Positions 36,102 to 46,338 are shown, counted from the stretch's first letter. The stretch: DNA of 64,000 nt from Paraburkholderia phytofirmans PsJN (GCF_000020125.1 NC_010681.1:1426001-1490000); one strand, 5' to 3'. Translations and numbers: made by a program. Notes: generated from the sequence alone by a model not told the origin.

Positions 36102-36491
36102 ATGACCACCCGCATCGCGCTGATCGCGCACGATCATAAAAAGGACGATATCGTCAAACTGGCCGGCGAATACGTCGACACGCTCAGGCGCTGCGACATC
36201 GTGGCGACCGGCACGACCGGCGGGCGCATTGCCGACGCGCACGGCCTCACGGTCGAACGGATGTTGTCCGGCCCGCACGGCGGCGATTTGCAGATCGGCG
36301 CGCAGCTCGCGGAAGGGCGCGTGGACATGGTGATCTTCCTGCGCGACCCGATGACGCCGCAGCCGCACGAGCCCGACATCAACGCGCTGGTGCGCGCGTG
36401 CGACGTGCACAACATTCCCTGCGCCACCAACATTTCGACGGCGCGCATGGTGCTCGACTCGCTGACCTTGCGACTCACGCAACAGGTTTGA
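36102..36491 (+). CDS. mgsA: Methylglyoxal synthase
   Basis: The protein has 129 residues. It shows [15 protein letters not shown], the phosphate-binding [20 protein letters not shown], and the catalytic Asp in [17 protein letters not shown]. It turns dihydroxyacetone phosphate into methylglyoxal and phosphate, a bypass used when sugar phosphates build up. It is cytoplasmic. It lies between an SDR and a quinone oxidoreductase on the same strand; such reductases could act on carbonyls, but the link is inference. Confidence 0.95.
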   Translation: MTTRIALIAHDHKKDDIVKLAGEYVDTLRRCDIVATGTTGGRIADAHGLTVERMLSGPHGGDLQIGAQLAEGRVDMVIFLRDPMTPQPHEPDINALVRACDVHNIPCATNISTARMVLDSLTLRLTQQV

Positions 36492-36540
36492 GCTTTCGCT
36501 CCCGGCACGCCTGAATCAAAACCAACCTCAAGGAGACGAG

Positions 36541-37515
36541 ATGACCAAAGCAATCCGATTCGATAAAACCGGCGGTCCCGAAGTGATGAAGTGGGTCGAC
36601 GTCGAAGTCGGTGAGCCGGGCACGGGCGAGATCCGCGTCAGGCAGACGGCGGTCGGGCTGAACTATATCGACGTGTACTTCCGCACCGGTCTCTATCCGT
36701 TGCCTTTGCCCGGCGGCCTCGGCATGGAAGCGGCCGGCGAAGTGACGGCGCTCGGCCCGGGCGTGACCGGTCTGAAGGTGGGCGATCGCATCGCGTACGT
36801 GGGCCGTCCGCCCGGCGCGTATGCGCAGGAACGCGTGCTGCAGGCAGCGCAGGTCGTGAAAGTGCCCGACGCGTTGAGCGACGAGCAGGCCGCCTCGGTG
36901 ATGCTGCAAGGCCTGACCGCGCACTATCTGCTGCGCCGCACGTATCCCGTGAAAGCCGGCGACACGATCCTGATCCAGGCCGCGGCGGGCGGCGTCGGTC
37001 TGCTGGTGTGCCAGTGGGCGAAGGCGCTCGGCGCGACGGTGATCGGCACCGTCGGCTCGGATGAGAAAGCGGAGATCGCCACGGCGCACGGTTGCGATCA
37101 TGCGATCGTCTACACGCGCGAGAACTTCACCAAACGCGTGCGCGAGATCACCAACGGCGCGGGCGTGCCGGTGGTGTACGACTCGATTGGTAAAGACACG
37201 TTTACGGGCTCGCTCGATTGCCTCGCGCCGCTCGGCCTGTTCGTGAGCTTCGGCAACGCGTCGGGGCCGTTGCCGCCGATCGATTCGTCGGAATTCGCCG
37301 GACGTGGTTCGCTGTTCTTCACGCGCCCGACGCTCTTTACCTACATCGCCAAACGCGGCGACTACGAGGCGGCGTCCACCGAGTTGTTCGACGTGCTGGT
37401 GTCGGGCAAGGTCAAGACGAGCATCAATCAGCGCTACGCATTATCGGACGTCGGCCGCGCGCATGCGGATCTCGAAGGGCGCCGCACGACGGGCTCGACG
37501 GTGCTCCTGCCGTAA
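36541..37515 (+). CDS. qor: NADPH:quinone oxidoreductase
   Basis: The protein has 324 residues, with AAGGAGACG before the ATG at 36541. It is a zinc-free medium-chain reductase. It starts IRFDKTGGPEVMKWVDV, has GGLGMEAAGEV, and the cofactor-binding motif AAAGGVGLLVCQWAKAL at about 150. The catalytic zinc Cys of alcohol dehydrogenases is absent. It matches the QOR family that reduces quinones with NADPH. It is the last gene of the SDR-mgsA-qor run and is followed by a strong hairpin. Confidence 0.92.
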   Translation: MTKAIRFDKTGGPEVMKWVDVEVGEPGTGEIRVRQTAVGLNYIDVYFRTGLYPLPLPGGLGMEAAGEVTALGPGVTGLKVGDRIAYVGRPPGAYAQERVLQAAQVVKVPDALSDEQAASVMLQGLTAHYLLRRTYPVKAGDTILIQAAAGGVGLLVCQWAKALGATVIGTVGSDEKAEIATAHGCDHAIVYTRENFTKRVREITNGAGVPVVYDSIGKDTFTGSLDCLAPLGLFVSFGNASGPLPPIDSSEFAGRGSLFFTRPTLFTYIAKRGDYEAASTELFDVLVSGKVKTSINQRYALSDVGRAHADLEGRRTTGSTVLLP

Positions 37516-37635
37516 CGCACGACGACGGCCTGAGCGCGAGAGCGACGGCCGTATAAAAACGAAGCTCATTGAAGGTCGCGCCCCAACCGTAGTCAAACCG
37601 GCGCCGCACGCCGCAAAACCAGGCCCAGCCAACCC

Positions 37636-37667
37636 GAGGCCGTTCCATCGCAGGATGGAACGGCCTC
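37636..37667 (+). terminator. Perfect 14-bp hairpin between qor and kdp
   Basis: The arms 37636-37649 (GAGGCCGTTCCATC) and 37654-37667 pair perfectly around a 4-base loop GCAG. Only a short T stretch follows (GTCCGTTT). It is probably the end of the qor transcript, and it insulates the potassium operon. Confidence 0.65.
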
Positions 37668-37683
37668 GTCCGTTTACGCGATT

Positions 37684-37721
37684 TTTATATCCCCCACTTC
37701 ATCTTTGACCAGGCCTTTACA
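37684..37721 (+). promoter_or_regulatory. Candidate KdpE-type operator and kdp promoter
   Basis: TTTATA (37684-37689) and TTTACA (37716-37721) match the two half-site forms of the E. coli KdpE site and are 32 bases apart, about three helical turns, rather than the 11 seen in E. coli. A TTGACC (37705-37710) followed 19 bases later by CATAAC is a weak promoter candidate. This is inference from motif resemblance. Confidence 0.4.
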
Positions 37722-37773
37722 CGGTTCGGCATAACGTTGCGGCTATCCAAAGTCCGTGTAATGGAGAACAAAA

Positions 37774-37884
37774 ATGGATGTGCTGTATGTCGGGGGGCTG
37801 GTGCTGTTTGCCGCGCTGACCTTCGCTTTGATTGCCGGCTGCGAGAAGTTGATGCAGTTCCGTCGTGGGCAGGGAGCGCGCTGA
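37774..37884 (+). CDS. Small membrane peptide upstream of kdpF
   Basis: The peptide has 36 residues, from ATG 37774 with GGAG 10 bases before it. A single hydrophobic helix (VLYVGGLVLFAALTFALIAG) is followed by CEKLMQF and a basic tail. The stop TGA overlaps the next ATG by one base (TGATG). Similar small frames precede kdpF in some other proteobacteria as I recall them. It may stabilise or regulate the Kdp complex like KdpF; the function is unknown. Confidence 0.7.
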   Translation: MDVLYVGGLVLFAALTFALIAGCEKLMQFRRGQGAR

Positions 37885-37976
37885 TGAACTGGATTCTGTG
37901 GTTATCGGGCGCGGCCACCGCGCTGCTGTTCGTCTATCTGGTCTATGCGCTGTTGCGCGCGGAGGACATTGAATGA
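37884..37976 (+). CDS. kdpF: KdpF small subunit
   Basis: The peptide has 30 residues: a single membrane helix (WILWLSGAATALLFVYLVYA) and the typical tail LLRAEDIE. KdpF sits at the KdpA-KdpB interface and stabilises the complex. It overlaps the preceding small gene and the kdpA start (ATGA), showing tight translational coupling. Confidence 0.88.
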   Translation: MNWILWLSGAATALLFVYLVYALLRAEDIE

Positions 37977-39778
37977 ACTCGAACAATGTCCTGCAAGCGG
38001 GCCTTTTCATCGTCGTGCTGCTGGCAGCCGCGGTGCCGATGGCCCGCTATCTCAGCGCCGTGATGGACGGCAGCTCGCGCGTGGTCCGCTTCGGCGGTCC
38101 CGTCGAGCGTCTGCTGTATCGCATCGCGGGCGTCGATGCGTCGAAGGAAATGAGCTGGAAGCACTACGCGATCGCCACGATCGCCTTCAACGTGCTCGGC
38201 GTGGCGTTCCTGTACGTGCTGTTGCGCGTGCAAGGCTGGCTGCCGGGCAACCCGCAGCAGTTCGGCCCGATGACCGTGGACGGCGCGTTCAATACCGCGG
38301 TCAGTTTCGTGACCAACACGAACTGGCAGGATTACACGCCTGAGCAGACGGTCGGCTATCTGACGCAGATGCTCGGCTTCACGGTGCAGAACTTCTTCTC
38401 CGCGGCGACCGGCATCGTGGTGGTGGTTGCTTTGATTCGCGGCTTTGCGCGTCACACTGCGCAAACCATCGGCAACTTCTGGGTCGATCTCACGCGCGTG
38501 ACGCTCTACGTGTTGCTGCCGATGGCGGCGATCGTCGCGGCTCTGTTGATGAGCCAGGGCGTGGTGCAGAACTTCAAGGCCTATCAGGACGTGCCGACGC
38601 TGCAAACCACCACGTACGCCGCGCCGAAGCTCGACGCGCAAGGCAACCCGGTGAAGGACGCCAAGGGCAATCCGGTGACGGTCGATACGCCCGTGAAGAC
38701 GCAAACCCTCGCCATGGGCCCGGTCGCGTCGCAGGAAGCGATCAAGATGCTCGGCACCAACGGCGGCGGCTTCTTTAACGGCAACTCGGCGCATCCGTAT
38801 GAAAACCCGACACCGTTCTCGAACTTCCTGCAGATCTTCTCGATCCTGATCATTCCCGCCGCGCTGGCGCTGGTGTTCGGCCGCATGATCGCGGACCGCA
38901 AGCAGGGCGTGGCCGTGCTCGCCGCCATGACGATCGCGTTTGCCGTCTGCGTGTTCGGCGAGATCAGCGCGGAGCAGGGCGGCAATCCGGCCATCGCCGC
39001 CTTGCATGTCGATCAGTCGGCTAATGCGTTGCAGTCGGGCGGCAACGCGGAGGGCAAGGAAACGCGCTTCGGCATCGCGCAGTCGGGCATCTTCACGGTC
39101 GCGACCACCGCGGCTTCATGCGGCGCGGTTGCCAACACGCACGACTCGCTGACGCCGATCGGCGGCCTCTATCCGATGCTGCTGATGCAACTCGGCGAAG
39201 TGATCTTCGGCGGCGTGGGTTCCGGCATGTACGGCATGCTCGTATTCGCGATGCTGGCTGTGTTCGTGGCGGGGCTGATGATCGGCCGCACGCCGGAATA
39301 CGTCGGCAAGAAGATCGAAGCGTACGAGATGAAGATGGTGTCGATCGTCGTCTTGCTGACGCCGCTGCTGGTGCTGGTCGGCACGTCGATCGCGGTGTTG
39401 AGCGACGCGGGCAAGGCGGGCATCGCCAACCCCGGCGCGCACGGTTTCTCCGAAATCCTCTACGCGTTCAGCTCGGCTGCCAATAACAACGGCAGCGCGT
39501 TCGCGGGCCTCACCGTGAGCACGCCGTTCTACAACTGGCTCACCGCGATCGCGATGTGGTTCGGCCGCTTCGGCACGATCATTCCGGTGCTCGCGATTGC
39601 CGGTTCGCTTGCCGCGAAAAAGCGCATCGGCGTGACGGGCGGCACGTTGCCCACGCATGGACCGCTGTTCGTCGTGCTGTTGCTCGGCACGGTGCTGCTG
39701 GTTGGCGCGCTGACTTATGTGCCCGCGCTCGCGCTCGGTCCTGGTGTCGAACATCTGATCATGATGGGCGCCCATTGA
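37973..39778 (+). CDS. kdpA: Potassium-transporting ATPase subunit A
   Basis: The protein has 601 residues, longer than the 557 of E. coli. Four selectivity-filter loops are seen: VSFVTNTNWQ, GTNGGGFFNGNSAHP, AASCGAVANTHD and NNNGSAFAG. They form the potassium-selective channel-like part. A periplasmic-loop insertion near 220-240 holds an internal repeat (AQGNPVKDAKGNPVTVD) that explains some of the extra length. It is an inner-membrane protein. It starts within the kdpF stop. The intact filters suggest full function. Confidence 0.96.
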   Translation: MNSNNVLQAGLFIVVLLAAAVPMARYLSAVMDGSSRVVRFGGPVERLLYRIAGVDASKEMSWKHYAIATIAFNVLGVAFLYVLLRVQGWLPGNPQQFGPMTVDGAFNTAVSFVTNTNWQDYTPEQTVGYLTQMLGFTVQNFFSAATGIVVVVALIRGFARHTAQTIGNFWVDLTRVTLYVLLPMAAIVAALLMSQGVVQNFKAYQDVPTLQTTTYAAPKLDAQGNPVKDAKGNPVTVDTPVKTQTLAMGPVASQEAIKMLGTNGGGFFNGNSAHPYENPTPFSNFLQIFSILIIPAALALVFGRMIADRKQGVAVLAAMTIAFAVCVFGEISAEQGGNPAIAALHVDQSANALQSGGNAEGKETRFGIAQSGIFTVATTAASCGAVANTHDSLTPIGGLYPMLLMQLGEVIFGGVGSGMYGMLVFAMLAVFVAGLMIGRTPEYVGKKIEAYEMKMVSIVVLLTPLLVLVGTSIAVLSDAGKAGIANPGAHGFSEILYAFSSAANNNGSAFAGLTVSTPFYNWLTAIAMWFGRFGTIIPVLAIAGSLAAKKRIGVTGGTLPTHGPLFVVLLLGTVLLVGALTYVPALALGPGVEHLIMMGAH

Positions 39779-39859
39779 GGCGGCCCAACGAGATGACCAA
39801 ATGAGATGACACAAGCGACCCATGACTGACCAGGCGCAAACGGGAAATTCGAGGATTCA

Positions 39860-41944
39860 ATGACTGAACATAATGCAACCCGGTCCATGTTCGACCCAGC
39901 GCTGCTGCGCCCGGCGATCGTGGACTCCTTCAAGAAGCTGACGCCGCGCACGCAGTTCCGCAATCCGGTGATGTTCTGCGTGTACGTGGGCAGCATTCTC
40001 ACGACCATTCTCTGGATCGCCGCGCTCGGCGGCCAGGCCGAGGCGCCCGCGGGCTTCATTCTCGCGGTCACGTTGTGGCTGTGGTTCACGGTGCTGTTCG
40101 CCAACTTCGCGGAAGCGCTCGCCGAAGGCCGCTCGAAGGCCCAGGCCGCGTCGCTGCGCAGCGCGAAGAAAGACGTGATGGCCAAGAAGTTGAACGAGCC
40201 GCATCCGAAGTCGCCGATCCGCATTCTGACGGCTTCAGATCTGCGCAAGGGCGACGTCGTGCTGGTCGAAACCGGCGACGTGATTCCTGCCGACGGCGAA
40301 GTAATCGACGGTGTCGCGTCGGTCGACGAATCGGCGATCACGGGCGAGTCCGCGCCGGTGATCCGCGAGTCGGGCGGCGACTTTTCGTCGGTGACGGGCG
40401 GCACGCGCGTGCTGTCGGACTGGATCGTGGTGCGTGTCACCGCGAATCCGGGCGAAGCGTTCCTCGACCGCATGATCGCGATGGTGGAAGGCGCAAAGCG
40501 TCAGAAGACGCCGAATGAAATCGCGCTGACCATTCTGCTGGTTGCGTTGACGATCGTGATGCTGCTCGCCACCGCCACGCTGCTGCCGTTCTCGATGTTC
40601 TCGGTCGAAGCCGCGAAAGCGGGCCACGTGGTGACGATTACCGCGCTGGTCGCGCTGCTGGTGTGTCTGATTCCGACGACCATCGGCGGTTTGTTGTCGG
40701 CGATCGGCGTGGCCGGTATGAGCCGGATGATGCAGGCGAACGTGATCGCCACCTCGGGCCGCGCCGTGGAAGCAGCCGGCGACGTCGACGTGCTGTTGCT
40801 CGACAAGACCGGCACCATCACGCTCGGCAATCGCCAGGCTTCGCAGTTCGTGCCGGCGCCGGGTTTGACGGAAGAAGCGCTTGCGGACGCCGCGCAACTA
40901 TCGTCGCTCGCCGACGAAACGCCGGAAGGCCGCAGCATCGTCGTATTGGCGAAGCAGCGCTTCAACATTCGTCAACGCGACATGGCCTCGCTGCATGCCA
41001 CGTTCCTCGCGTTCACCGCGCAAACGCGCATGAGCGGCGTCGATCTGCCGGGCCGCGAAATTCGCAAGGGCGCGGCCGACGCGGTGAAGAACTACGTCGA
41101 GGCCAACGGTGGCCGTTTCCCGAATGAAGTAAGCAACGCCGTGGCCGAAGTCGCGCGGCGCGGCAGTACGCCGCTGGTGGTCGCCGAAAAAGGCGAGCAG
41201 GGCGCGCGCGTGCTCGGCGTGATCGAGTTGAAGGACGTGGTGAAGGGCGGCATCAAGGAACGTTTCGCCGAACTGCGCAAGATGGGCATCAAGACCATCA
41301 TGGTGACGGGCGACAACCGCTTGACGGCGGCGGCGATCGCCGCGGAAGCCGGCGTCGACGATTTCCTCGCCGAAGCCACACCTGAAGCGAAGCTCGCCAC
41401 GATCCGCGCGCACCAGGCTGAAGGCCGCCTCGTGGCGATGACCGGCGACGGCACCAACGACGCCCCGGCGCTTGCACAGGCCGACGTCGCGGTGGCGATG
41501 AACACGGGCACGCAGGCCGCTAAAGAAGCGGGCAACATGGTCGACCTCGATTCGAATCCGACCAAGCTGATCGAGATCGTGGAGATCGGCAAGCAGATGC
41601 TGATGACGCGCGGTTCGCTCACCACCTTCTCGATTGCCAACGACGTCGCCAAATACTTCGCGATCATTCCGGCCGCGTTCGCCACGACCTATCCGGCACT
41701 GAACGCGCTGAACGTGATGCATCTGGCCACGCCCGCCTCGGCGATCATGTCGGCGGTGATTTTCAACGCGCTGATCATCGTGTTGCTGATTCCGCTGGCG
41801 CTCAAGGGCGTGCGTTATCGCGCGCTCGGCGCGGCGATCCTGCTGCGCCGCAATCTGCTGGTCTACGGTTTGGGCGGGATCATCGTGCCGTTCATCGGCA
41901 TCAAGCTGATCGATATGGTGCTGGCCGCATTCGGTTGGGTCTAA
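39860..41944 (+). CDS. kdpB: Potassium-transporting ATPase subunit B
   Basis: The protein has 694 residues, the usual length. It is a P-type ATPase with ITGESAP (actuator), phosphorylated Asp315 in [11 protein letters not shown] and the hinge [12 protein letters not shown]. Seven hydrophobic segments are present. It hydrolyses ATP to drive potassium uptake through KdpA. It starts 81 bp after kdpA; the short gap holds only a start site. Confidence 0.97.
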   Translation: MTEHNATRSMFDPALLRPAIVDSFKKLTPRTQFRNPVMFCVYVGSILTTILWIAALGGQAEAPAGFILAVTLWLWFTVLFANFAEALAEGRSKAQAASLRSAKKDVMAKKLNEPHPKSPIRILTASDLRKGDVVLVETGDVIPADGEVIDGVASVDESAITGESAPVIRESGGDFSSVTGGTRVLSDWIVVRVTANPGEAFLDRMIAMVEGAKRQKTPNEIALTILLVALTIVMLLATATLLPFSMFSVEAAKAGHVVTITALVALLVCLIPTTIGGLLSAIGVAGMSRMMQANVIATSGRAVEAAGDVDVLLLDKTGTITLGNRQASQFVPAPGLTEEALADAAQLSSLADETPEGRSIVVLAKQRFNIRQRDMASLHATFLAFTAQTRMSGVDLPGREIRKGAADAVKNYVEANGGRFPNEVSNAVAEVARRGSTPLVVAEKGEQGARVLGVIELKDVVKGGIKERFAELRKMGIKTIMVTGDNRLTAAAIAAEAGVDDFLAEATPEAKLATIRAHQAEGRLVAMTGDGTNDAPALAQADVAVAMNTGTQAAKEAGNMVDLDSNPTKLIEIVEIGKQMLMTRGSLTTFSIANDVAKYFAIIPAAFATTYPALNALNVMHLATPASAIMSAVIFNALIIVLLIPLALKGVRYRALGAAILLRRNLLVYGLGGIIVPFIGIKLIDMVLAAFGWV

Positions 41945-41979
41945 GCGCCAGTGCGCCAGTTCATAAGGAATCATTCATC

Positions 41980-42558
41980 ATGAAAAATCTGTTCCGTCCG
42001 TTGATCGTGATTTTCGCGGTGCTCACCGCCGTGACCGGGCTTGCTTATCCTGCCGTTATGACCGCCGTCGGTCAGGCGGCCTTCAGCGATCAGGCTAACG
42101 GCAGCATGCTCGAACAGGACGGCAAGGTGGTCGGCTCGAAGCTGATCGGCCAGCAGTTCGATGCGCCGCAATACTTCTGGGGCCGCCTGTCGGCCACCAG
42201 CCCGATGCCGTACAACGCGCAGGGTTCGGGTGGTTCGAATCTCGGCCCGACCAATCCGGCGTTACTCGACGAAATCAAAGGCCGTATCGACGCGTTGAAA
42301 ACGGCCGGCACGGATATGTCGAAGCCGGTGCCGGTGGATCTGGTGACGTCGTCGGGCAGCGGTCTCGATCCGGAGATCAGCCCGGCCGCGGCGGCTTATC
42401 AGATCGAGCGCGTCGCCAAGGCACGCAAGCTCGCGGCGAACGACGTGCAGGCGCTGGTGGATCGTTACACGAGCGGCCGTCAGTTCGGTATTCTCGGTGA
42501 GCCGCGCGTGAACGTGCTGCAACTGAATCTGGCGCTTGACGAAATGAAGCACGGCTGA
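41980..42558 (+). CDS. kdpC: Potassium-transporting ATPase subunit C
   Basis: The protein has 192 residues, with TAAGGAATC before the ATG at 41980. One N-terminal helix ([20 protein letters not shown]) anchors a periplasmic domain with [22 protein letters not shown] and [13 protein letters not shown], all typical of KdpC. It raises the ATP affinity of KdpB. It ends the structural part of the operon; a hairpin follows. Confidence 0.95.
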   Translation: MKNLFRPLIVIFAVLTAVTGLAYPAVMTAVGQAAFSDQANGSMLEQDGKVVGSKLIGQQFDAPQYFWGRLSATSPMPYNAQGSGGSNLGPTNPALLDEIKGRIDALKTAGTDMSKPVPVDLVTSSGSGLDPEISPAAAAYQIERVAKARKLAANDVQALVDRYTSGRQFGILGEPRVNVLQLNLALDEMKHG

Positions 42559-42586
42559 TCGACGAAACGCTGTAGCGCTTCGCATC

Positions 42587-42619
42587 GCAAAGGCGGCGTC
42601 CGCGCGACTCCGCCTTTGC
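42587..42619 (+). terminator. Hairpin between kdpC and kdpD
   Basis: GCAAAGGCGG (42587-42596) and CCGCCTTTGC (42610-42619) pair perfectly with a 13-base loop and are followed by CATTTGAC. It could end or attenuate the kdpFABC transcript before kdpD. There is no long T-run. Confidence 0.5.
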
Positions 42620-42729
42620 CATTTGACGGCGCGACGCAATACAGGTAATAGCGCCGTTATTTGCGGCCGGCCCGCCGCCGTGCCACCATGCACACACCGA
42701 AGCTCGCCCAACGATGAAAACCATTGAGC

Positions 42730-45564
42730 ATGAACCGCCCCGATCCCGATGAGTTGCTCGACAAGCTGCAACGCGACGAAGAAAAACGTCAGCGAGGCAG
42801 GCTGAAGATTTTTTTCGGCGCGTCGGCGGGCGTCGGCAAAACCTATGCGATGTTGCAGGCCGCGCGCCGTCGTCATGACGAAGGCGCGGACGTGGTGGTC
42901 GGCATCGCCGAAACGCATGGCCGCACCGAAACCGCGGCGCTGCTCGACGGTCTCGACGTGCTGCCGCTCGCGCAGATCGAATATCGCGGCCGCAAGCTCG
43001 GCGAGTTCGATCTCGACGCCGCGCTCGCGCGCAAGCCGGCGCTGATTCTCGTCGATGAACTCGCGCATTCGAACGTGCAGGGCGCGCGGCATCTGAAGCG
43101 CTGGCAGGACGTGTATGAACTGCTCGACGCGGGTATCGACGTCTATACGACGGTCAACGTCCAGCACCTCGAAAGCCTGAACGACGTGGTCGGCCAGATC
43201 ACCGGCATTCGTGTCTGGGAGACCGTGCCGGACCGCGTGTTCGATCGCGCCGACGAAGTCACGCTGGTCGACCTGCCCGCCGAGGAACTGCTCGACCGGA
43301 TGCGCGACGGCAAGGTGTACATGCCGCAGCAGGCCGAGCGCGCGGTGCGCAACTTCTTCCGCAAAGGCAATCTGATCGCGCTGCGCGAGCTGGCGTTGCG
43401 CCGTACCGCGGATCGCGTCGATGCGCAAATGCACGAGTACCGCGCGGACCGTTCGATCCAGCGCATCTGGCAGGCGCGCGAGCGTTTGCTGGTGTGCGTC
43501 GGCCCCGGCCCGGAAGCACCGATGCTGGTGCGCGCGGCGGCGCGCCTCGCCGCGAGCCTGAAGGCCGACTGGATCGCCGTCTATGTGGAAACGCCGGCGC
43601 TGCAGCGTCTGCCCGACGCGCGTCGCGAACGCACGTTGAACGCGCTGAAGCTCGCCGCGGAACTCGGCGCCGAAACCGCGACGCTCGCGACCGCCGACGC
43701 GGCCGTCGCGTTGATCGGCTATGCGCAGGCGCGCAACGTGTCGAAGCTGGTGGCCGGCGCGTCGGCACGCACGGGCTTGAGACGCTGGCTGCGCCGGCCG
43801 CTCGGCGAACGGATCGCCGAGAAGGCGGCCGATCTCGATCTCACGCTGATTCGCGCGTCCTCCGAGCGCGACGGCGGCGAGCATCGCCATCTGTTGAACA
43901 CCACGGCAAATGCATGGCGCGAGGCGCTGAGCGCGGCGCGCGAACGCCGCTCGCCGCCGCGCGCCTACGGCTTCGCGCTGTTGATCTGCGCGGCCATCAC
44001 GCTGCTGGCGAGCCAGTTGATCGACCATATCGATCTGACCAATCTCGTCATGCTCTATCTGCTCGGCGTGATCTTCGCCGCCGTGAAGCTGGGGCGCGGG
44101 CCCGGCGTGGTGCTGTCGTTCATGAGCGTGGCCGCGTTCGATTTCTTCTTCGTGCCGCCGCGCATGTCGCTGTCGGTCTCCGATACGCAATATCTGCTGA
44201 CCTTCTTCGGCATGCTGCTGACTTCGCTGGTGATCAGCCATCTCACTTCGAGTCTGCGCCGCGAGGCAAGCGTGGCGCGGCGTCGCGAACAGCGCACTGG
44301 CGCGATGTACGCCATGGCGCGCGAACTCGCCGCGGCGCTGACCACGGAACAGATCGTCGGTATCGGCAGCCGGCATGTGAGCGAGGTGTTCGGCGCGCGT
44401 GTCGCGATTCTGTTGCCGGACAGCGCCGATCAGGTGAAGCAGAAAATCGAGGATCCGGACGCGACGATCACGCTCGAAGGCGAATTGCTCGATAGCGACG
44501 TCGGCCAATGGGTCTACGACCAGCAGAAGCCGGCCGGCCACGGCACTGACACGCTGCCGGCCGCCGCCGCGCTCTACCTGCCACTCAAGGCGCCGATGCG
44601 CACGCGCGGCGTGCTCGCTGTGGTGATGCGCGACGAGGGCGAACTCGACGTGCCCGAGCAGCAGCGCATGCTCGACGCGTTCGCCGCGCAGATCGCGCTC
44701 GCGCTGGAGCGGGTGCATTACGTCGATATCGCGCGCGATGCGCTCGTCAACATGGAGTCGGAGCGCTTGCGCAACTCGTTGTTGTCGGCGATCTCGCACG
44801 ATTTGCGCACGCCGTTGACGACCATCGTCGGCTTCTCGTCGATGCTCGCACAAGCGCCCGACGCGCAGCCCAACGGCGAGCTGGTCGAAGCGATTCACGA
44901 GGAAGCGCTGCGCATGACCGGCATCGTCACGAATCTGCTCGACATGGCGCGTCTGCAGGCGGGCAGTCTGCAACTGAACCAGCAATGGACGCTGCTCGAA
45001 GAGACGGTGGGCGCCGCGCTGCGGGCTTGCAAACGTGTGCTGACGAATCATCCGGTGCGGGTGAAACTGCCCGCCGACCTGCCGCTCTTGCACCTCGACG
45101 CCGTGCTGATGGAGCGCCTCTTCTCCAACCTGTTCGAGAACGCCGCGAAATACACCGCGCCGGCCACGCCGCTGACAATCGGCGCGCAGCGTCTCGACGC
45201 GGACGGCAAGTCGTTCGTGCGCGTGACCGTCGACGATAGCGGCCCGGGTCTGCCCGCCGGCATGGAAGCGCGCGTGTTCGAGAAATTCACGCGCGGCGAG
45301 AAGGAGTCGGCCAAGCCGGGCATCGGCCTGGGACTGGCGATCTGCCGCGCGATCGTGGAAGCGCACGGCGGTACAATCGGCGCGCTCAATCGCATGTCGG
45401 CGGACGGCCGTGTCGAGGGCGCGCGCTTCTGGTTCACGCTGCCGGTGGACACGCCGCCTGACGCGCCGGATGCACTGGAAAACGAAGGCGCCGATTCCTT
45501 GACCCACGCCGACACCGGCGGCGATTCAACTCTTAATCCGCTTTCCAAGCCTAGCCATGAGTGA
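42730..45564 (+). CDS. kdpD: KdpD sensor histidine kinase
   Basis: The protein has 944 residues from ATG 42730; a TTG 6 bases before is also possible. The KdpD N-terminal domain has Walker A GASAGVGKT (30-38), followed by a USP-like part with LLVCVGPGPEAP. Four membrane helices (about 415-500), a GAF domain, HisKA with His690 (AISHDLRTPLTTI) and an ATPase with FENAAKY, VDDSGPGLP and GLGLAICRA come next. It senses low potassium and ionic stress and phosphorylates KdpE. It overlaps kdpE by 8 bp. Confidence 0.96.
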   Translation: MNRPDPDELLDKLQRDEEKRQRGRLKIFFGASAGVGKTYAMLQAARRRHDEGADVVVGIAETHGRTETAALLDGLDVLPLAQIEYRGRKLGEFDLDAALARKPALILVDELAHSNVQGARHLKRWQDVYELLDAGIDVYTTVNVQHLESLNDVVGQITGIRVWETVPDRVFDRADEVTLVDLPAEELLDRMRDGKVYMPQQAERAVRNFFRKGNLIALRELALRRTADRVDAQMHEYRADRSIQRIWQARERLLVCVGPGPEAPMLVRAAARLAASLKADWIAVYVETPALQRLPDARRERTLNALKLAAELGAETATLATADAAVALIGYAQARNVSKLVAGASARTGLRRWLRRPLGERIAEKAADLDLTLIRASSERDGGEHRHLLNTTANAWREALSAARERRSPPRAYGFALLICAAITLLASQLIDHIDLTNLVMLYLLGVIFAAVKLGRGPGVVLSFMSVAAFDFFFVPPRMSLSVSDTQYLLTFFGMLLTSLVISHLTSSLRREASVARRREQRTGAMYAMARELAAALTTEQIVGIGSRHVSEVFGARVAILLPDSADQVKQKIEDPDATITLEGELLDSDVGQWVYDQQKPAGHGTDTLPAAAALYLPLKAPMRTRGVLAVVMRDEGELDVPEQQRMLDAFAAQIALALERVHYVDIARDALVNMESERLRNSLLSAISHDLRTPLTTIVGFSSMLAQAPDAQPNGELVEAIHEEALRMTGIVTNLLDMARLQAGSLQLNQQWTLLEETVGAALRACKRVLTNHPVRVKLPADLPLLHLDAVLMERLFSNLFENAAKYTAPATPLTIGAQRLDADGKSFVRVTVDDSGPGLPAGMEARVFEKFTRGEKESAKPGIGLGLAICRAIVEAHGGTIGALNRMSADGRVEGARFWFTLPVDTPPDAPDALENEGADSLTHADTGGDSTLNPLSKPSHE

Positions 45565-46255
45565 CCCGAGCATCACCGTCGTCCTGATCGAAGATGAAAA
45601 GCAGATTCGCCGCTTCGTGCGAACGGCGCTGGAAGGCGAGGGCATCGTCGTGCATGACGCCGAGACCGGCAAGCAGGGTCTCGTCGAAGCCGCGACGCGC
45701 AAGCCCGATCTGGTGATCGTCGATCTCGGCCTGCCCGACACCGACGGTCTCGACGTGATCCGCGAACTGCGCGGCTGGAGCGAGTTGCCGGTGATCGTGC
45801 TGTCGGCGCGTACCCAGGAAAGCGAAAAAGTCGCCGCGCTCGATGCCGGCGCGGACGATTACCTCACCAAGCCGTTCGGCGTGTCCGAGTTGCTGGCGCG
45901 GATTCGCGCGCATATGCGGCGCCGGAATCAGGGCGGCGCCAACGAAACACCGCAGGTGCGCTTCGGCACGGTGACCGTCGATCTGGCCTTGCGGCAGGTG
46001 AGCCGCGACGGCGCGGTGGTCCATCTGACGCCGATCGAGTACCGGCTGCTCGCGACGCTGGTGCGCCATGCCGGCCGCGTGCTGACGCATCGCCAATTGC
46101 TGCGCGAGGTGTGGGGGCCGTCGCATGTCGAGAGCCATCACTATTTGCGCATCTATATGGCGCATCTGCGCGGCAAGCTGGAGCGCGACCCGGCGCAACC
46201 GGAGCACATCATCACGGAAACGGGTGTCGGATACCGGCTGGTGGGCGCGATTTGA
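45557..46255 (+). CDS. kdpE: KdpE response regulator
   Basis: The protein has 232 residues. The receiver has IEDEKQIRRF, phospho-acceptor Asp56 in VIVDLGLPDTDG and Lys in YLTKPFGVSELL. The winged-helix OmpR-type domain ends HIITETGVGYRLVG. It activates kdp transcription when phosphorylated by KdpD. The 8-bp overlap with kdpD shows coupled translation. Confidence 0.96.
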   Translation: MSDPSITVVLIEDEKQIRRFVRTALEGEGIVVHDAETGKQGLVEAATRKPDLVIVDLGLPDTDGLDVIRELRGWSELPVIVLSARTQESEKVAALDAGADDYLTKPFGVSELLARIRAHMRRRNQGGANETPQVRFGTVTVDLALRQVSRDGAVVHLTPIEYRLLATLVRHAGRVLTHRQLLREVWGPSHVESHHYLRIYMAHLRGKLERDPAQPEHIITETGVGYRLVGAI

Positions 46256-46332
46256 GCGTGAGGCGACAATTTGCCACCGCGCGACACGCGTTCCGGCAGC
46301 GAGCGCCCACCGGCGGCCTCGAGCTATTTTGG

Positions 46333-46338
46333 TATAAT
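46333..46338 (+). promoter_or_regulatory. TATAAT promoter element of the guanidinium exporter gene
   Basis: A perfect -10 hexamer lies 9 bases before the first riboswitch stem, so the transcript would start right at the aptamer. No clear -35 is visible 17 bases upstream. Confidence 0.6.

Noticed and set aside
42262..45507. 1081-codon open frame on the minus strand
   Set aside because: It is antisense to kdpC and kdpD, with composition of a shadow frame (Arg/His/Ala-rich) and no recognisable motif.
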